64,000 bases of DNA from Amycolatopsis camponoti (GTDB taxonomy: Bacteria > Actinomycetota > Actinomycetes > Mycobacteriales > Pseudonocardiaceae), in contig NZ_CABVGP010000001.1 of the NCBI RefSeq assembly GCF_902497555.1, positions 310,001-374,000 of the forward strand. Direction: 5' to 3'. Under the pieces are notes generated by a model, which was not told the DNA's origin, did not search any database, and worked only from the letters and a program-made list of their open reading frames with translations. Position numbers and translations under genes: made by a program. Shown here in pieces: positions 50,522 through 59,812 of this stretch. Every line of letters starts with the position of its first letter. The first letter of the stretch is position 1.

Positions 50522-51502
50522 TTACGGCAGCGCTTTCAGCCAATTTCCCACCACGCCGAAGTACGTCGGCGCGTTCGGGGCGTAGTTGATCGCGTGGCCG
50601 TAGCCGTTCAGGATGTACGCCTGCAGCTGTGAAGTGCCGAAGAACGGCGCTTCGGACGCCCGCAGCGCCGCCGGGGACGAACAGTCGCTGCCCAAGGTGC
50701 CGCAGAAGTTCGGGTCGTCGCCGACCACCAGCAGGACCGGGGCCGTGATCTGCTGCGACGCCGGGGTGACCACGGTCGTCAGCGTCAGGCTGTCCACCGC
50801 CTCGGTCGCGGCGAAGACGTCCTTTGTGGACTCGTCGTAGCCGATCGCGGCGGCGTCGTACGGGCCCGGTGTGTGGAAGGCCGCGTAGCGGGTGCCCGGG
50901 TCGGTGGTCAGGTAGCCCGCGTCACGGCCCGGCACGGCCGGGTCCAGCGGGGCCGGGATCATCTGCGCCAGCGTGGGGATCACCGAGACCAGGTTCATCC
51001 GGTGCGTCATCCCGGTGACGAGCACGCCGTCGACGTCGCGGTAGCGGCCCGCCTCGATCATCGCCATCGCCGAGCCGATCGAGTGGCCGCCGATGACCAC
51101 CTTCGCGAACCTCGGGCGCACCGCCTGGACCACCGCGTGCGCCGCGGTCGCCTGGACGGACGCGCTCAGCAACGTGCTCAACGGCTTCGAGCTCCGCCCG
51201 GTGCCGAGGCGGTCGAGGGCGAGCGTCGCGATCCCCGCCTGGTTCTCCGCCAGGCGGAACGACCGCGTCTCCGGCGTGTAGCCGATGTCCCAATAGGACG
51301 CGTTGTACGTGCCGCCGGGGATCAGGACCACCACGGTCGACGCGCCGGCCGGGGTGCACAGGCGGCCGTGCATCGTCTGCGGCAGCAGCGCCACCGTGAC
51401 GGGGACGTACAGGTCCTCGCAGGTCACTGCGGCCTGGGCCGGAACGGGCACGAACAGCGTGGCCGCGAACAGCACGAGGACAGCACAAAATCGGCGTAGC
51501 AA
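50522..51502 (-). CDS. Secreted alpha/beta hydrolase
   Basis: 326 aa from TTG 51502, preferred because GGAGG lies 8 bases upstream; a TTG 15 bp earlier would overlap that site. Signal peptide 1-24 (LRRFCAVLVLFAATLFVPVPAQA). Alpha/beta hydrolase with nucleophile elbow GHSIG (Ser), oxyanion-region VLIPGGTYNASYWD and catalytic His in NGYGHAINY; cysteine pair in NFCGTLGSDCSS. An extracellular esterase or lipase. It follows the P450 gene by 15 bp and is probably co-transcribed. Confidence 0.85.
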   Translation of the reverse strand: MLRRFCAVLVLFAATLFVPVPAQAAVTCEDLYVPVTVALLPQTMHGRLCTPAGASTVVVLIPGGTYNASYWDIGYTPETRSFRLAENQAGIATLALDRLGTGRSSKPLSTLLSASVQATAAHAVVQAVRPRFAKVVIGGHSIGSAMAMIEAGRYRDVDGVLVTGMTHRMNLVSVIPTLAQMIPAPLDPAVPGRDAGYLTTDPGTRYAAFHTPGPYDAAAIGYDESTKDVFAATEAVDSLTLTTVVTPASQQITAPVLLVVGDDPNFCGTLGSDCSSPAALRASEAPFFGTSQLQAYILNGYGHAINYAPNAPTYFGVVGNWLKALP

Positions 51503-51517
51503 GGGAAAGACCTCCAA

Positions 51518-52819
51518 CTAGCGACGGGGGACAACCGTCATCGGCAGGTTGTCCGGGTAGGCGGCGGAGGTGAACTTCACGCGCACCGGCCGGCCCGGGA
51601 CCGGGACCAGCCGCCAGCGCGCGGCCACCGTGGCCACCGTGATGACGATTTCGTTCTGGGCGAAGCGGTTTCCGATGCACTGCCGCCCGCCCGCGCCGAA
51701 CGGGATGAACGCGCCCTTGGGCAGCAGCGCCGCCCGCTCGGGGGCCCAGCGGCCGGGGTCGAACCGGTCCGGGTCGGGGAACGACGCGGGGTCGTGGTGC
51801 AGGGCGTGCGGGCTGACGATCACCTCGGCGCCCGCCGGGAGCCGGGTGCCGCCGAGGTCGACCTCCTCGAGCGTCCGGCGCATCAGCATCCAGAGCGGGT
51901 AGCAGCGCAGCACTTCGTCGACGACCTGCCGGACGTAGGTCAGCCGGGCGATGTCGTCGACGGTGACCGGGCGGCCGTCCAGCACCTCGTCGACCTCGGC
52001 GTGCACGCGCGCCTCGACGTCCGGGTGCCGGCCGAGCTCGTGGAACGTCCAGGACAGCGCCAGCGCGGTCGTCTCGATGCCCGCGGTGAGCAGGGTGAGC
52101 ACCTCGTCGCGGGCCTGCTCGTCGGTCATGCCGGCGAGCAGGAGCGTCGAAAGCAGGTCGCCGCGGTCGACGCTTTCGGTGCGCCAGTCGCGGATCACCT
52201 CGACGACGATCTCCCGCATTCGCCCGATGGCTTCGTCGAACCGCCGGTTGCCGGGTATCGGCAGGTTTTCGACGAACTTCGGAGACAGCGCGCGAATCAT
52301 TCCCTGCTGGATGATGAGGTAAATGGACCGGCGGGCTTCGTCGACCGCCGCTTTCCCGATTTCCGTGGAGAACAGGGCCTCGCCGACGATCGTCACCGCG
52401 AGCTCCTGCAGGTCTTCGTCGAGCGGCCGCACCTCGCCCGGCTGCCACGATTCGCTCAGCTCCGCCGCCGCGCGCCGCATGGTCCCGGCGTACGCGGCCA
52501 GGCGGTCGCGGTGGAACGCCGGCTGCATCAGCCTTCGCTGGTGGAGGTGGAAGTCGCCGTTCGAAAGCACCAAGCCATTTCCGACGAACGGCTTGAACTT
52601 GTCGAACATGACGCCCTTGCGGAACTTCGGCCCCGCCGTGACCAGCACTTCATGGGCCAGTCGTGGACTGGTGACGAAGTAGGCGGGCATCGGGCCGAGG
52701 TGGAGTTTGACGATTTCCCCGTGTTCGTGCAAGGAATCGGTGAATGCGGAGCGTTGCCGCAGCAGTGCCGGAGTGTGCCCGAGAAAAGGCCACCGGCCCG
52801 GGGCCACCGGGACGGTCAT
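51518..52819 (-). CDS. Cytochrome P450 (long-chain/pentalenene-oxygenase-like)
   Basis: 433 aa. N-terminal APGRWPFLGH, I-helix LLTAGIETTALALSW, ExxR in DEVLRCYP, PERF-like DPDRFDPGRW, heme loop FGAGGRQCIGNRFAQNE. This group (related to terpene oxygenases and CYP102 domains) acts on fatty or terpenoid substrates. No terpene cyclase is nearby. ATG follows GAGGAG by 5 bases. It shares a transcript with the secreted hydrolase and diverges from the DUF574 methyltransferase. Confidence 0.9.
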   Translation of the reverse strand: MTVPVAPGRWPFLGHTPALLRQRSAFTDSLHEHGEIVKLHLGPMPAYFVTSPRLAHEVLVTAGPKFRKGVMFDKFKPFVGNGLVLSNGDFHLHQRRLMQPAFHRDRLAAYAGTMRRAAAELSESWQPGEVRPLDEDLQELAVTIVGEALFSTEIGKAAVDEARRSIYLIIQQGMIRALSPKFVENLPIPGNRRFDEAIGRMREIVVEVIRDWRTESVDRGDLLSTLLLAGMTDEQARDEVLTLLTAGIETTALALSWTFHELGRHPDVEARVHAEVDEVLDGRPVTVDDIARLTYVRQVVDEVLRCYPLWMLMRRTLEEVDLGGTRLPAGAEVIVSPHALHHDPASFPDPDRFDPGRWAPERAALLPKGAFIPFGAGGRQCIGNRFAQNEIVITVATVAARWRLVPVPGRPVRVKFTSAAYPDNLPMTVVPRR

Positions 52820-52863
52820 ACGGACTCCTCGTTACGCCATTGTGTGGATTACCCAAGGAGACG

Positions 52864-52876
52864 GCCTACGGTAGGC
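52864..52876. promoter_or_regulatory. Palindrome in P450/methyltransferase divergent region
   Basis: GCCTACGGTAGGC, perfect 6-bp arms around one base, 44 bp upstream of the P450 start and 123 bp upstream of the methyltransferase start. A candidate operator; the regulator is unknown. Confidence 0.35.
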
Positions 52877-52999
52877 GCGTCCGGTCGAACGGGACAGTGC
52901 CCGATCGGGTGGTGTGCACTCACGCGGATGGCGCAATCACCGAGCCATCGGGAATCGCTAAGCTCTTTCCGGTCCGACACGGCTGAGAAGGTGTTTTCC

Positions 53000-53818
53000 G
53001 TGACTCGATCACCGGAATGGGTTCCCCGGGGTGTCGATATCTCCGTGCCCAGCATGGCGCGCACTTACGACTTCATGCTCGGCGGCGGCCACAACTTCGC
53101 CGTCGATCGCGCGGTGGGGGAGCAGATCGAGCGCGCGATGCCCGGGCTGCGCGACGCGGCACGAGTGAACCGCGCGTTCCTCGGGCGCGCGGTGCGGTTC
53201 ATGACCGGCCACGGGATCCGGCAGTTCCTCGACATCGGCTCCGGTATCCCCACGGTGGCGAACGTGCACGAGGTCGCGCAGGAGCAGGATCCGGACTGCC
53301 GCGTGGTGTACGTCGACCGCGACCCGGTGGCGGTCGCGCACAGCGAGCTCCTGCTGGCGGGAAACGATCGCGCGGCGGTCGTGCAAGCCGACATGCGGGA
53401 CCCGGAGAAGATCCTCGAATCGCCGCAGGTGCGCGGTCTGCTCGATCTCGAAAAGCCCGTCGGGCTGCTCATGCTGTTGATGTTGCACTGGGTCCCGGAC
53501 GAATCGGATCCGCTCGACCTCGTCGCACGCTACAGTTCGGCGCTGGTGCCGGGGAGTTTTCTCGCGCTCACCCACGTCACCGGCGACCACCAAGGCGAAA
53601 ATCTCGGAGAAGCGACCGAAGTGATCAAAGAAAGCCGGAGCCCCGATCAGGTGACACTGCGGACGCACGACCAGGTTTCAGCACTCTTCGCCGGTTTCGA
53701 AATCGTCGAACCCGGTTTGGTCGGCTGCGGCGAATGGCGGCCGTCCGGGCCGGCGGACATCGCCGCCGCGGCCGAGATGAACATGCTCGTCTACGCCGGA
53801 ATCGGCCGAAAGAGCTGA
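53000..53818 (+). CDS. DUF574-family SAM-dependent methyltransferase
   Basis: 272 aa. Actinobacterial DUF574 (methyltransf_19) hallmarks: VPSMARTYDFMLGGGHNFAVDRAV, FLDIGSGIPTVANVHEVAQ, VVYVDRDPVAVAHSELLL and LMLLMLHWVPD. GTG 53000 is used because AAGGTG lies at 52989-52994; GTG 52991 would include that site. Substrates of this large family are unknown. It ends 13 bases before the GGDEF/EAL gene, a pairing that suggests shared regulation. Confidence 0.9.
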   Translation: MTRSPEWVPRGVDISVPSMARTYDFMLGGGHNFAVDRAVGEQIERAMPGLRDAARVNRAFLGRAVRFMTGHGIRQFLDIGSGIPTVANVHEVAQEQDPDCRVVYVDRDPVAVAHSELLLAGNDRAAVVQADMRDPEKILESPQVRGLLDLEKPVGLLMLLMLHWVPDESDPLDLVARYSSALVPGSFLALTHVTGDHQGENLGEATEVIKESRSPDQVTLRTHDQVSALFAGFEIVEPGLVGCGEWRPSGPADIAAAAEMNMLVYAGIGRKS

Positions 53819-53831
53819 GCGGACGCTTCGG

Positions 53832-55949
53832 ATGCCGATGATCGAAGAACTGCCGGAGCAGCCGGCGAGCGCCGACCCGGAACGCGCGCGGACCGTGCTC
53901 GCCCGCAAATGGGCGTACTTGCTCAGCGGCGTGACCGTCGTTTCGCTGAGCCGTGAGCTGCTCGACGAAGAACTGCGCGGAATGCTCGACACCCTGATCG
54001 ACTCGCTGCGCGGCACGTCCGCGGACACCGCGCCCGCCGAGCGGATCGGCGCGCGGCTGGTCGGGCTCGGCTATGTCGGCGAGCCAGGGCTGCGGTGCAC
54101 CCTCGACGTCCTCGGCAAGGGCCTGCCGGGCCTGCCCGAACTGCGGCCGGCGGACCGCTTCACCGAGCGGATCGTGCTGACGCTGGGCGCGCTCTCCTGC
54201 GGCTTCCTGCTCGCGTACGAGCGCAGCGTCCTCGAGCAGCAGGAGATCATGCACCTCTCGCTGCTCAAGGCGGTCCGCGACGCGCAGTGGAACCTCAAGC
54301 AGAGTGAAGCGCGCTTCGACCAAGTCGTGACGTCGTCCGCGAGCGGCGTCGCGCTGGTCGCCCTCGACGGCCGGATCGTGCGGGCGAACGCCGCGCTGGC
54401 CGAGATGCTCGGGCACCCGGCGGGCGAGCTGGCCGGGACGCGGCTGGAGGACCACGTCCACCCGGAGACCGCCGAGGTCCTCCGCGAGGCGATGGCGGAG
54501 CTGGCCGACGGCGCCAAGGAGCGGGTCCGGCAGTCCCAGCGGCTGCTGCGCAAGGACGGCGACGTCGCCCGCATCTCGCTCACCGCGTCGCTGCTGCGTG
54601 ACGCCGACGGCCGGCCCGGCCACTTCGTCGTCGTGGTCGAGGACGGCACCGAACTCATGTTGCTGCAAGGCGAACTCAGCCGTCAGGCGCTGCACGACGT
54701 GCTGACCGGCCTGCCGAACCGCCAGTACTTCGGCACCCACCTGGAGGCGGCGCTGCGGCGCGCCGACCCGGAGTACGGCGTCACCCTCTTCCACGTCGAC
54801 CTCGACGCGTTCGGCATGGTCTGCAACAGCCTCGGCCGCCGCGTCGGCGAGCAGGTGCTGGTGCACTTCGCCCAGCGGCTGAAGGCCGTCTTGGCCCGCG
54901 AGCGGGCCATGGTCGCCCGGTTCCACGCCGACGAGTTCGGCATCCTCGTCGAGAATTCGGCGACGACGCCGGACATCGACGCCATCGTGCGCGCGATCAA
55001 CGACGAGCTCGCCGAGCCGTTCTTCTGCGGCGGCCACGGGCTCGCGCTGTCGGCCAGCGCGGGCGTGGTCCACCGGCCGGCCAAGGGCATCGACCCCGCG
55101 GAGGTGCTGCGCGCGGCCGACCAGACGCTGCGGCGTGCCAAGGAGGGGCGCAGCGGCCAGTGGAAGATGTTCGACCGGGACGCCGACGCCGAGGACCGCC
55201 GGACGCAGGCGCTGGCCGTCGGCATGGCGGGCGCCTGGGAAAACGGCGAGCTCGGCGTCCGCTACCGGCCGATGGCGCGGCTGGCCGACGGCGCGGTCGC
55301 CGGGTTCGAGGCCCGCCTGCACTGGGAGCGGCCGGACGGGCGGCCGCTGGCGCACGAGCGGTGCGCGGAGCTGGCCGAGTCGACCGGGCTGGCGCTGCCG
55401 CTCGGGGACTGGCTGCTGCGCGCGGCGGGCCGGCAGGGCGAGTGGTGGCGGCAGCGCGCGGATTCCCGGCTGCCGGTGGTCGCCGGGCTCACCGGGCACC
55501 AGGTGGCCGACGACGCTCTGGGGACGCGCGTGACCCGCCTGCTCGCGGACACCGGCTTGCCGCCGGACCAGCTGCTGCTCGGCGTCCCGGTGCGCGCGCT
55601 GCCGGTGTCCGGCGTCCCCGAGAACGTCACGGCGCTGGCCGGTCTCGGGGTCCGTGTCATGCTCGACGACTTCGGGCTCGGGCCGGACGACCTGCGGGCG
55701 GTGGAGGACCTGCCGGTCGACATCGTCCGCGTGGACCGCCGGCTCGCGGAGTGGCAGGCGCGTTCGGAGTCGACGTTCCTGGGCGCGCTGGTGCCGCTGG
55801 TCCGGGAGGTCGGCGCGACGCTCGTGGTCGACGGGATCCACACCGAGGACCAGGCCAGCTGGTGGGGCCAGGCGGGGGCGGAATTGGGCACGGGTGATTA
55901 CTTCGGGGCCGCCAGGCCGCCGGGGGAGCTGGCGGCTGCTTTCGCTTGA
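53832..55949 (+). CDS. PAS-GGDEF-EAL protein with degenerate active sites
   Basis: 705 aa. An N-terminal helical region (1-155), PAS (about 158-275, SGVALVALDGRIVRANAALAEMLG), GGDEF domain (about 285-450) and EAL domain (about 455-700). The GGDEF motif reads HADEF, and the EAL signature reads FEARLHW with DDFGLG kept but a DIVRVD end lacking the catalytic Lys. Both enzyme activities are probably lost, so it may act as a c-di-GMP receptor or scaffold. Its last 52 bp overlap the convergent transporter gene. Confidence 0.82.
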   Translation: MPMIEELPEQPASADPERARTVLARKWAYLLSGVTVVSLSRELLDEELRGMLDTLIDSLRGTSADTAPAERIGARLVGLGYVGEPGLRCTLDVLGKGLPGLPELRPADRFTERIVLTLGALSCGFLLAYERSVLEQQEIMHLSLLKAVRDAQWNLKQSEARFDQVVTSSASGVALVALDGRIVRANAALAEMLGHPAGELAGTRLEDHVHPETAEVLREAMAELADGAKERVRQSQRLLRKDGDVARISLTASLLRDADGRPGHFVVVVEDGTELMLLQGELSRQALHDVLTGLPNRQYFGTHLEAALRRADPEYGVTLFHVDLDAFGMVCNSLGRRVGEQVLVHFAQRLKAVLARERAMVARFHADEFGILVENSATTPDIDAIVRAINDELAEPFFCGGHGLALSASAGVVHRPAKGIDPAEVLRAADQTLRRAKEGRSGQWKMFDRDADAEDRRTQALAVGMAGAWENGELGVRYRPMARLADGAVAGFEARLHWERPDGRPLAHERCAELAESTGLALPLGDWLLRAAGRQGEWWRQRADSRLPVVAGLTGHQVADDALGTRVTRLLADTGLPPDQLLLGVPVRALPVSGVPENVTALAGLGVRVMLDDFGLGPDDLRAVEDLPVDIVRVDRRLAEWQARSESTFLGALVPLVREVGATLVVDGIHTEDQASWWGQAGAELGTGDYFGAARPPGELAAAFA

Positions 55950-56821
55950 GCGGGCCACCGGGTCAAGCCGACCGCGGCCAGCACGATCACCATCCCGCCC
56001 ACGACGCGGGGCGTCAGCGGTTCCCCCAGGACGAGCGCGCCGAGCGCCACCGACACCACCGGGAGCAGGTAGCCGACCGTCGCGGCCGCCGTGGGGCCTT
56101 CGTCGGTCAGGATCCGGTAATTCAGGTAGAACGTGATGCCCGTCCCGAAGACGCCGAGGATCGTCACCGCCACGACGGCGGTCAGGTTGAGGTGCGGGGC
56201 CGCGCCGGACACCGGCAGGGCCAGCGCGGTCAACGCCGTCGCCGTCATCAGCTGGGCGGCCGACAGCGCCAGCGGTGCGCCGTCGGGGGGCAGTTTTCGG
56301 GCCATGTAGGCGAACGCGATCGCGTAGCTCAGGCCCGCGCCGAGCAGGGCGAGCGCGCCGCCGCTCAGCAGGCCTGCCTGCTGCCACGGTGCGAAGATCA
56401 CCAGCACGCCCGCGAACCCCAGGGCCAGCCCGAGCAACCGGGCCGGCCCGAGGCGGCGGTCCGTGCCGAGCACGACGCCGATCAGCAGTGACCACAACGG
56501 TGTCGTCGCGTTCATGACGCCCGCCACGCCGGAGTCCACCGTGCGTTCCCCGATCCCGAAGAGGGCGAACGGCAGCGCGTTGCAGAAGAACGCGGCGACG
56601 ACCAGCCGTCCCCACGTCCGCCGGTCGCGCGGCAGGCGCTGGCGGGTCGCGAAGGCCATGGCCAGCAGCGTCAGCGCCCCGAGTGCGCAGCGGACGAGCG
56701 TGAGGTGGACCGGGCTCAGCCCGGTCAGGGCCAGCTTGATCCAGAGGAAACCCGATCCCCACAGCAGAGCCAGCACCGCGATGCGCACCCATCCAGTCAC
56801 GTCCTCCACCGTGCCGAACAT
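55898..56821 (-). CDS. EamA/DMT-family transporter
   Basis: 307 aa, 10 TM helices arranged as two EamA repeats. First repeat starts VRIAVLALLWGSGFLWIKLAL with PVHLTLVRCALGAL; second includes TAAATVGYLLPVVSVALGALVLGEPLTPRVVGGMVIV, the typical EamA end. Probably exports metabolites or amino acids. It starts 6 bases downstream of the MMPL gene on the same strand. Confidence 0.88.
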   Translation of the reverse strand: MFGTVEDVTGWVRIAVLALLWGSGFLWIKLALTGLSPVHLTLVRCALGALTLLAMAFATRQRLPRDRRTWGRLVVAAFFCNALPFALFGIGERTVDSGVAGVMNATTPLWSLLIGVVLGTDRRLGPARLLGLALGFAGVLVIFAPWQQAGLLSGGALALLGAGLSYAIAFAYMARKLPPDGAPLALSAAQLMTATALTALALPVSGAAPHLNLTAVVAVTILGVFGTGITFYLNYRILTDEGPTAAATVGYLLPVVSVALGALVLGEPLTPRVVGGMVIVLAAVGLTRWPAQAKAAASSPGGLAAPK

Positions 56822-56827
56822 GATCTG

Positions 56828-58945
56828 TCAGGACAAGTGAAGAGTTCTGGACCGACCTTTAAGACTTGCTACAGCATGGGGCCGCCACAGCCGGTCGCCG
56901 AACAGCGCCAGCGCCGCGGGCAGCAGCACGCCGCGCACGAGTGTCGCGTCGAGCAGGATCGCGAACGCCATGCCGAGCCCGAGCATCTTGTACTCGATCG
57001 CCGCGAGGCTCAGGAAGATGCTGAACACCCCGGTCATGATCAGCGCGGCGCTCGTCACGACGCCGGAGCTGCGCGCGGTGCCTTCGACGATCGCTTCCCG
57101 CGCCGAACCGCCCGCGAGCCGTCGTTCGCGGATCCGGCTGAGGATGAACACGTGGTAGTCCGTGCTCAGCCCGAACAGCAGCACGAACAGGAACATCGGC
57201 AGCCAGCCCAGCACGCCGCCGTAGGGCGTGAAACCCAGTAGTGGTGCGAGAAAGCCGTCTTGGAACACGAGCGTGAGCACGCCGTAGGCGGCGCCGACCG
57301 AGAGCAGGTTGAGCAGGATCGACACCGCGGGCACGGCGACCGACCGGAACACGACGAGCAGCAGCACGAACGCGAGCAGCAGGATGAACCCGAAGACGTA
57401 CGGCGCTCGCGCGAGCACCTGCGCGGTGAAGTCGTGCGCTTCCGCCGTGCGGCCCGCCACCGCGTACCCGATGCCGTCGAGCCGGCCGATCGTCCGGGGC
57501 AGCAGGGTTTCCCGCAACGTCGTGAGCGTGCGGCTCGCCGCCGCGTCGTTTCCGTTGCCGCCCAGCGGAATCCGGACGACGAGGGCCTGGTCCACCGGGA
57601 CGACGACGGCCGGTCGCGGGGTGCCCGCGGTGAGTTCGCCGATGGCTCGCCGGACCTCGGGGGTGTCGACCGGCCCGCCGCGCTCGTTCCAGAGGACGAC
57701 GTGCGCGGGCATCGTCACGCCGGGAAACGCTTCCTGGACGCGCGCGGCGGCGTCGATCACCGGGATGCCGCGCGGCAGGCTCTCGGTCGGCGCGGGGTCC
57801 TGCAGCCGGATGCCGGACGCGGGCACCGCGAGCACGATCAGCAACGCGGCGGTGACCCCGCTCCACAGCGCGGGCCGCCGGGTGACCACCCCGGCGACCG
57901 CCGCCCAGAACCGCGAGCGCGTGCTCCGGGTGCCGAGCCACGGGATCCGGCCGCGGTCGACGTGGCGCCCGAGCGCCGAAAGCGTCGCCGGCAGCACCGT
58001 CACCGCCGCCAAGACGGCCAGCCCGACGACGAGGACCGTGCTCACGGTCAGGCCGCGGAGGTTGTCGAGCCCGGTGAACAGCAGGCCGGTCACGCACAGC
58101 ACGACGGTCAGCCCCGACACGACGATCACGTGCCCCGACGTCCGCGCGGCGATCCGGATCGACTCGTCCACGCCGTGAGCGCGCTCTTCGCGTGCCCGGC
58201 GCAGGAAGAACAGCGAGTAGTCGACGCCGACCGCCATGCCGATGAGCAGCGTCATCGCGGAAGTGGCGCTGTTGACCGGAACCCAGTTGTCCACAAGGGA
58301 CAGACAGCCGAAGGCGGCGAACACCGTCGTCCCCGCGAGCAGTACCGGGACCGCGGCCGCGACCAGTGAGCCGAACACGACGAGCAGGATCAGGACGGTG
58401 ATCGGGAGCGAGCGGGTTTCGGACCGCTTGATGTCTTCCTTGATGCTCTGGTCGACCGCGCCGGACACGCTGAGGTCGCCGGCCTGGGCGAGGCGCGCGT
58501 CCGGGTGCCGGGCCGCCACCGCGTCGGCGGCGGCGGTCGCCGTCGTGAGACTCGCGCGGACTTGCGCACCCGTGCCGAGCAGACGGAACGTGACCAGGCC
58601 GGAGCGGCCGTCGGCGGAGACCTGGGCCGGGTCGTCGAGCGGGGAGCGGATGTCGGCGACCGCGCCGGACGTCCTCAACGTCGTCACCAGGTCGGCGACC
58701 GCCGGGGATTCCCTTGGTACCAGGACGTTTTCCCAGAACGGTTCGCGGGTGGACTGGCGGTCGAGGACCGCTTGGCCGGTCCCGGCGTCGCCGGCGGGGG
58801 CCGAGCGCGCGTCGGTGCCGGGCACGAACGTGCCGACGGCCCAGGCGAAAGCGACGAGCGCCAACCAGCCGAGGATCGCGGCGGTGCGGTGGCGCAACGA
58901 CCAGTTCGTGACGCGTTCGACCACAGGCGTGCCTGTAGGCAGCAT
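56828..58945 (-). CDS. MMPL-family membrane transporter
   Basis: 705 aa, RND superfamily. Twelve TM helices in two halves: N-terminal LGWLALVAFAWAVGTF, then a periplasmic domain, five helices including GMAVGVDYSLFFLRRAREERAHG (TM4 with the proton-relay Asp-Tyr) and the equivalent C-terminal block LFGLSTDYHVFILSRIRERR. MMPL proteins export lipids or drugs. The ATG follows AAGGAC by 8 bases. Likely co-transcribed with the EamA gene. Confidence 0.9.
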   Translation of the reverse strand: MLPTGTPVVERVTNWSLRHRTAAILGWLALVAFAWAVGTFVPGTDARSAPAGDAGTGQAVLDRQSTREPFWENVLVPRESPAVADLVTTLRTSGAVADIRSPLDDPAQVSADGRSGLVTFRLLGTGAQVRASLTTATAAADAVAARHPDARLAQAGDLSVSGAVDQSIKEDIKRSETRSLPITVLILLVVFGSLVAAAVPVLLAGTTVFAAFGCLSLVDNWVPVNSATSAMTLLIGMAVGVDYSLFFLRRAREERAHGVDESIRIAARTSGHVIVVSGLTVVLCVTGLLFTGLDNLRGLTVSTVLVVGLAVLAAVTVLPATLSALGRHVDRGRIPWLGTRSTRSRFWAAVAGVVTRRPALWSGVTAALLIVLAVPASGIRLQDPAPTESLPRGIPVIDAAARVQEAFPGVTMPAHVVLWNERGGPVDTPEVRRAIGELTAGTPRPAVVVPVDQALVVRIPLGGNGNDAAASRTLTTLRETLLPRTIGRLDGIGYAVAGRTAEAHDFTAQVLARAPYVFGFILLLAFVLLLVVFRSVAVPAVSILLNLLSVGAAYGVLTLVFQDGFLAPLLGFTPYGGVLGWLPMFLFVLLFGLSTDYHVFILSRIRERRLAGGSAREAIVEGTARSSGVVTSAALIMTGVFSIFLSLAAIEYKMLGLGMAFAILLDATLVRGVLLPAALALFGDRLWRPHAVASLKGRSRTLHLS

Positions 58946-59021
58946 GAACTAAAGTCCTTCCGTGAAGGAGTGGTCCGATGAGAGCTCGCCCTCGGGCGAG
59001 TGGGTGCTTCTTCCTCCTGGG

Positions 59022-59043
59022 CCGCCGAGTTGCCGCTCGGCGG
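59022..59043. terminator. Terminator hairpin after the HTH/coiled-coil operon
   Basis: CCGCCGAG and CTCGGCGG pair over 8 bp around a 6-base loop, 15 bases past the last stop on the minus strand. A second hairpin, CTCGCCCTCGGGCGAG, lies nearby at 58985-59000. Confidence 0.55.
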
Positions 59044-59057
59044 TCCAGGGCCTCAGG

Positions 59058-59408
59058 TCAGTCGACCTCCTTGAGCACGTGTTCGATGGACCGCAGGCGG
59101 CCCTGGACGTCGCGGAGCTGCCGTTCGGTTTCCTCTTGGGACCGCACGGCTTTTTCGGCCAGTGAACGGTATTCGTGCTCGCGGGCGAGCGCGGCCTTGG
59201 CGCGCCAGGTCGAGGCGAGCTGCACGATCGCGATCGACAGCACGACGGTGATCAGGACGAAGACCCCGGTCACGCCGATGATCTCTTGCCACTGGTGCCA
59301 GTTGCCGATCTGGCCAAAAGTAGGCCGACCCTCACTCGGCACGTAACCGTTGCCGCGAAGCCATTCGGCCGTCGCTGTGGTCGGATTGGCAACGATCGGC
59401 ACAGTCAT
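59058..59408 (-). CDS. Single-TM coiled-coil protein
   Basis: 116 aa. Residues 1-38 are soluble and contain GNGYVPSEGRP; one TM at about 43-64 (GVTGVFVLITVVLSIAIVQLA), then a coiled coil (about 68-116, AREHEYRSLAEKAVRSQEETERQLRDVQGRLRSIEHVL, read over those positions). It starts inside the HTH gene stop (ATGA overlap). No family was recognised; the coupling suggests it is a membrane partner or target of the regulator. Confidence 0.65.
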   Translation of the reverse strand: MTVPIVANPTTATAEWLRGNGYVPSEGRPTFGQIGNWHQWQEIIGVTGVFVLITVVLSIAIVQLASTWRAKAALAREHEYRSLAEKAVRSQEETERQLRDVQGRLRSIEHVLKEVD

Positions 59409-59746
59409 GTTCGTCCCTCCTCGCCGTCCCGCTGGACGGAATCCGGTGTGGTCAGCGTCGGCACGGCGGCCGCGATCGTCTCCGGCGTCAGCACGACGGA
59501 AAACGGGGTGAGCTCGTAGAACCGCAGCGTCTTGCCGTCTTCGCCGACCTCGAAGCTCGCCTCGACCAGGCCCGCGGCTTCGAGCTTGCGCAGGTGGACC
59601 TGCAGCAGCGCGCGGCTGATCCGCAGCTCGCGCGCGAGCTTGCTGACGTAGGTGCGTTCGGCGCGCAGGGCGGCGACGATCCGCAGCCGGTGCGGGTTGC
59701 CGAGGGCGCCCAGCTGCCGCAGCAGGTCGTCGCCCGTGGTCCACAT
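59405..59746 (-). CDS. ArsR-type winged-helix regulator
   Basis: 113 aa. wHTH with LLRQLGALGNPHRLRIVAALRAE, RTYVSKLARELRISRALLQVHLRKLEAAGLVEA and a wing SFEVGEDGKTLRFYELTPF. No metal-binding cysteine pattern is present, so it is not a typical metal sensor. It is the first of two overlapping genes; the second is a TM coiled-coil protein. Confidence 0.8.
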   Translation of the reverse strand: MWTTGDDLLRQLGALGNPHRLRIVAALRAERTYVSKLARELRISRALLQVHLRKLEAAGLVEASFEVGEDGKTLRFYELTPFSVVLTPETIAAAVPTLTTPDSVQRDGEEGRT

Positions 59747-59812
59747 GCCAACAAAAGTTAGCAGGTGGTCGGCCGAAGGGGTATCAGGGTGATCGCTGAA
59801 GAGCCGGGAACG

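Noticed and set aside
53625..56792. 1055-codon minus-strand open frame
   Set aside because: Antisense to the PAS-GGDEF-EAL gene and in another frame of the EamA gene; no domain seen.
58287..58295. TTGTCCACA DnaA-box match
   Set aside because: Single copy inside the MMPL coding sequence, encoding normal residues; expected by chance.
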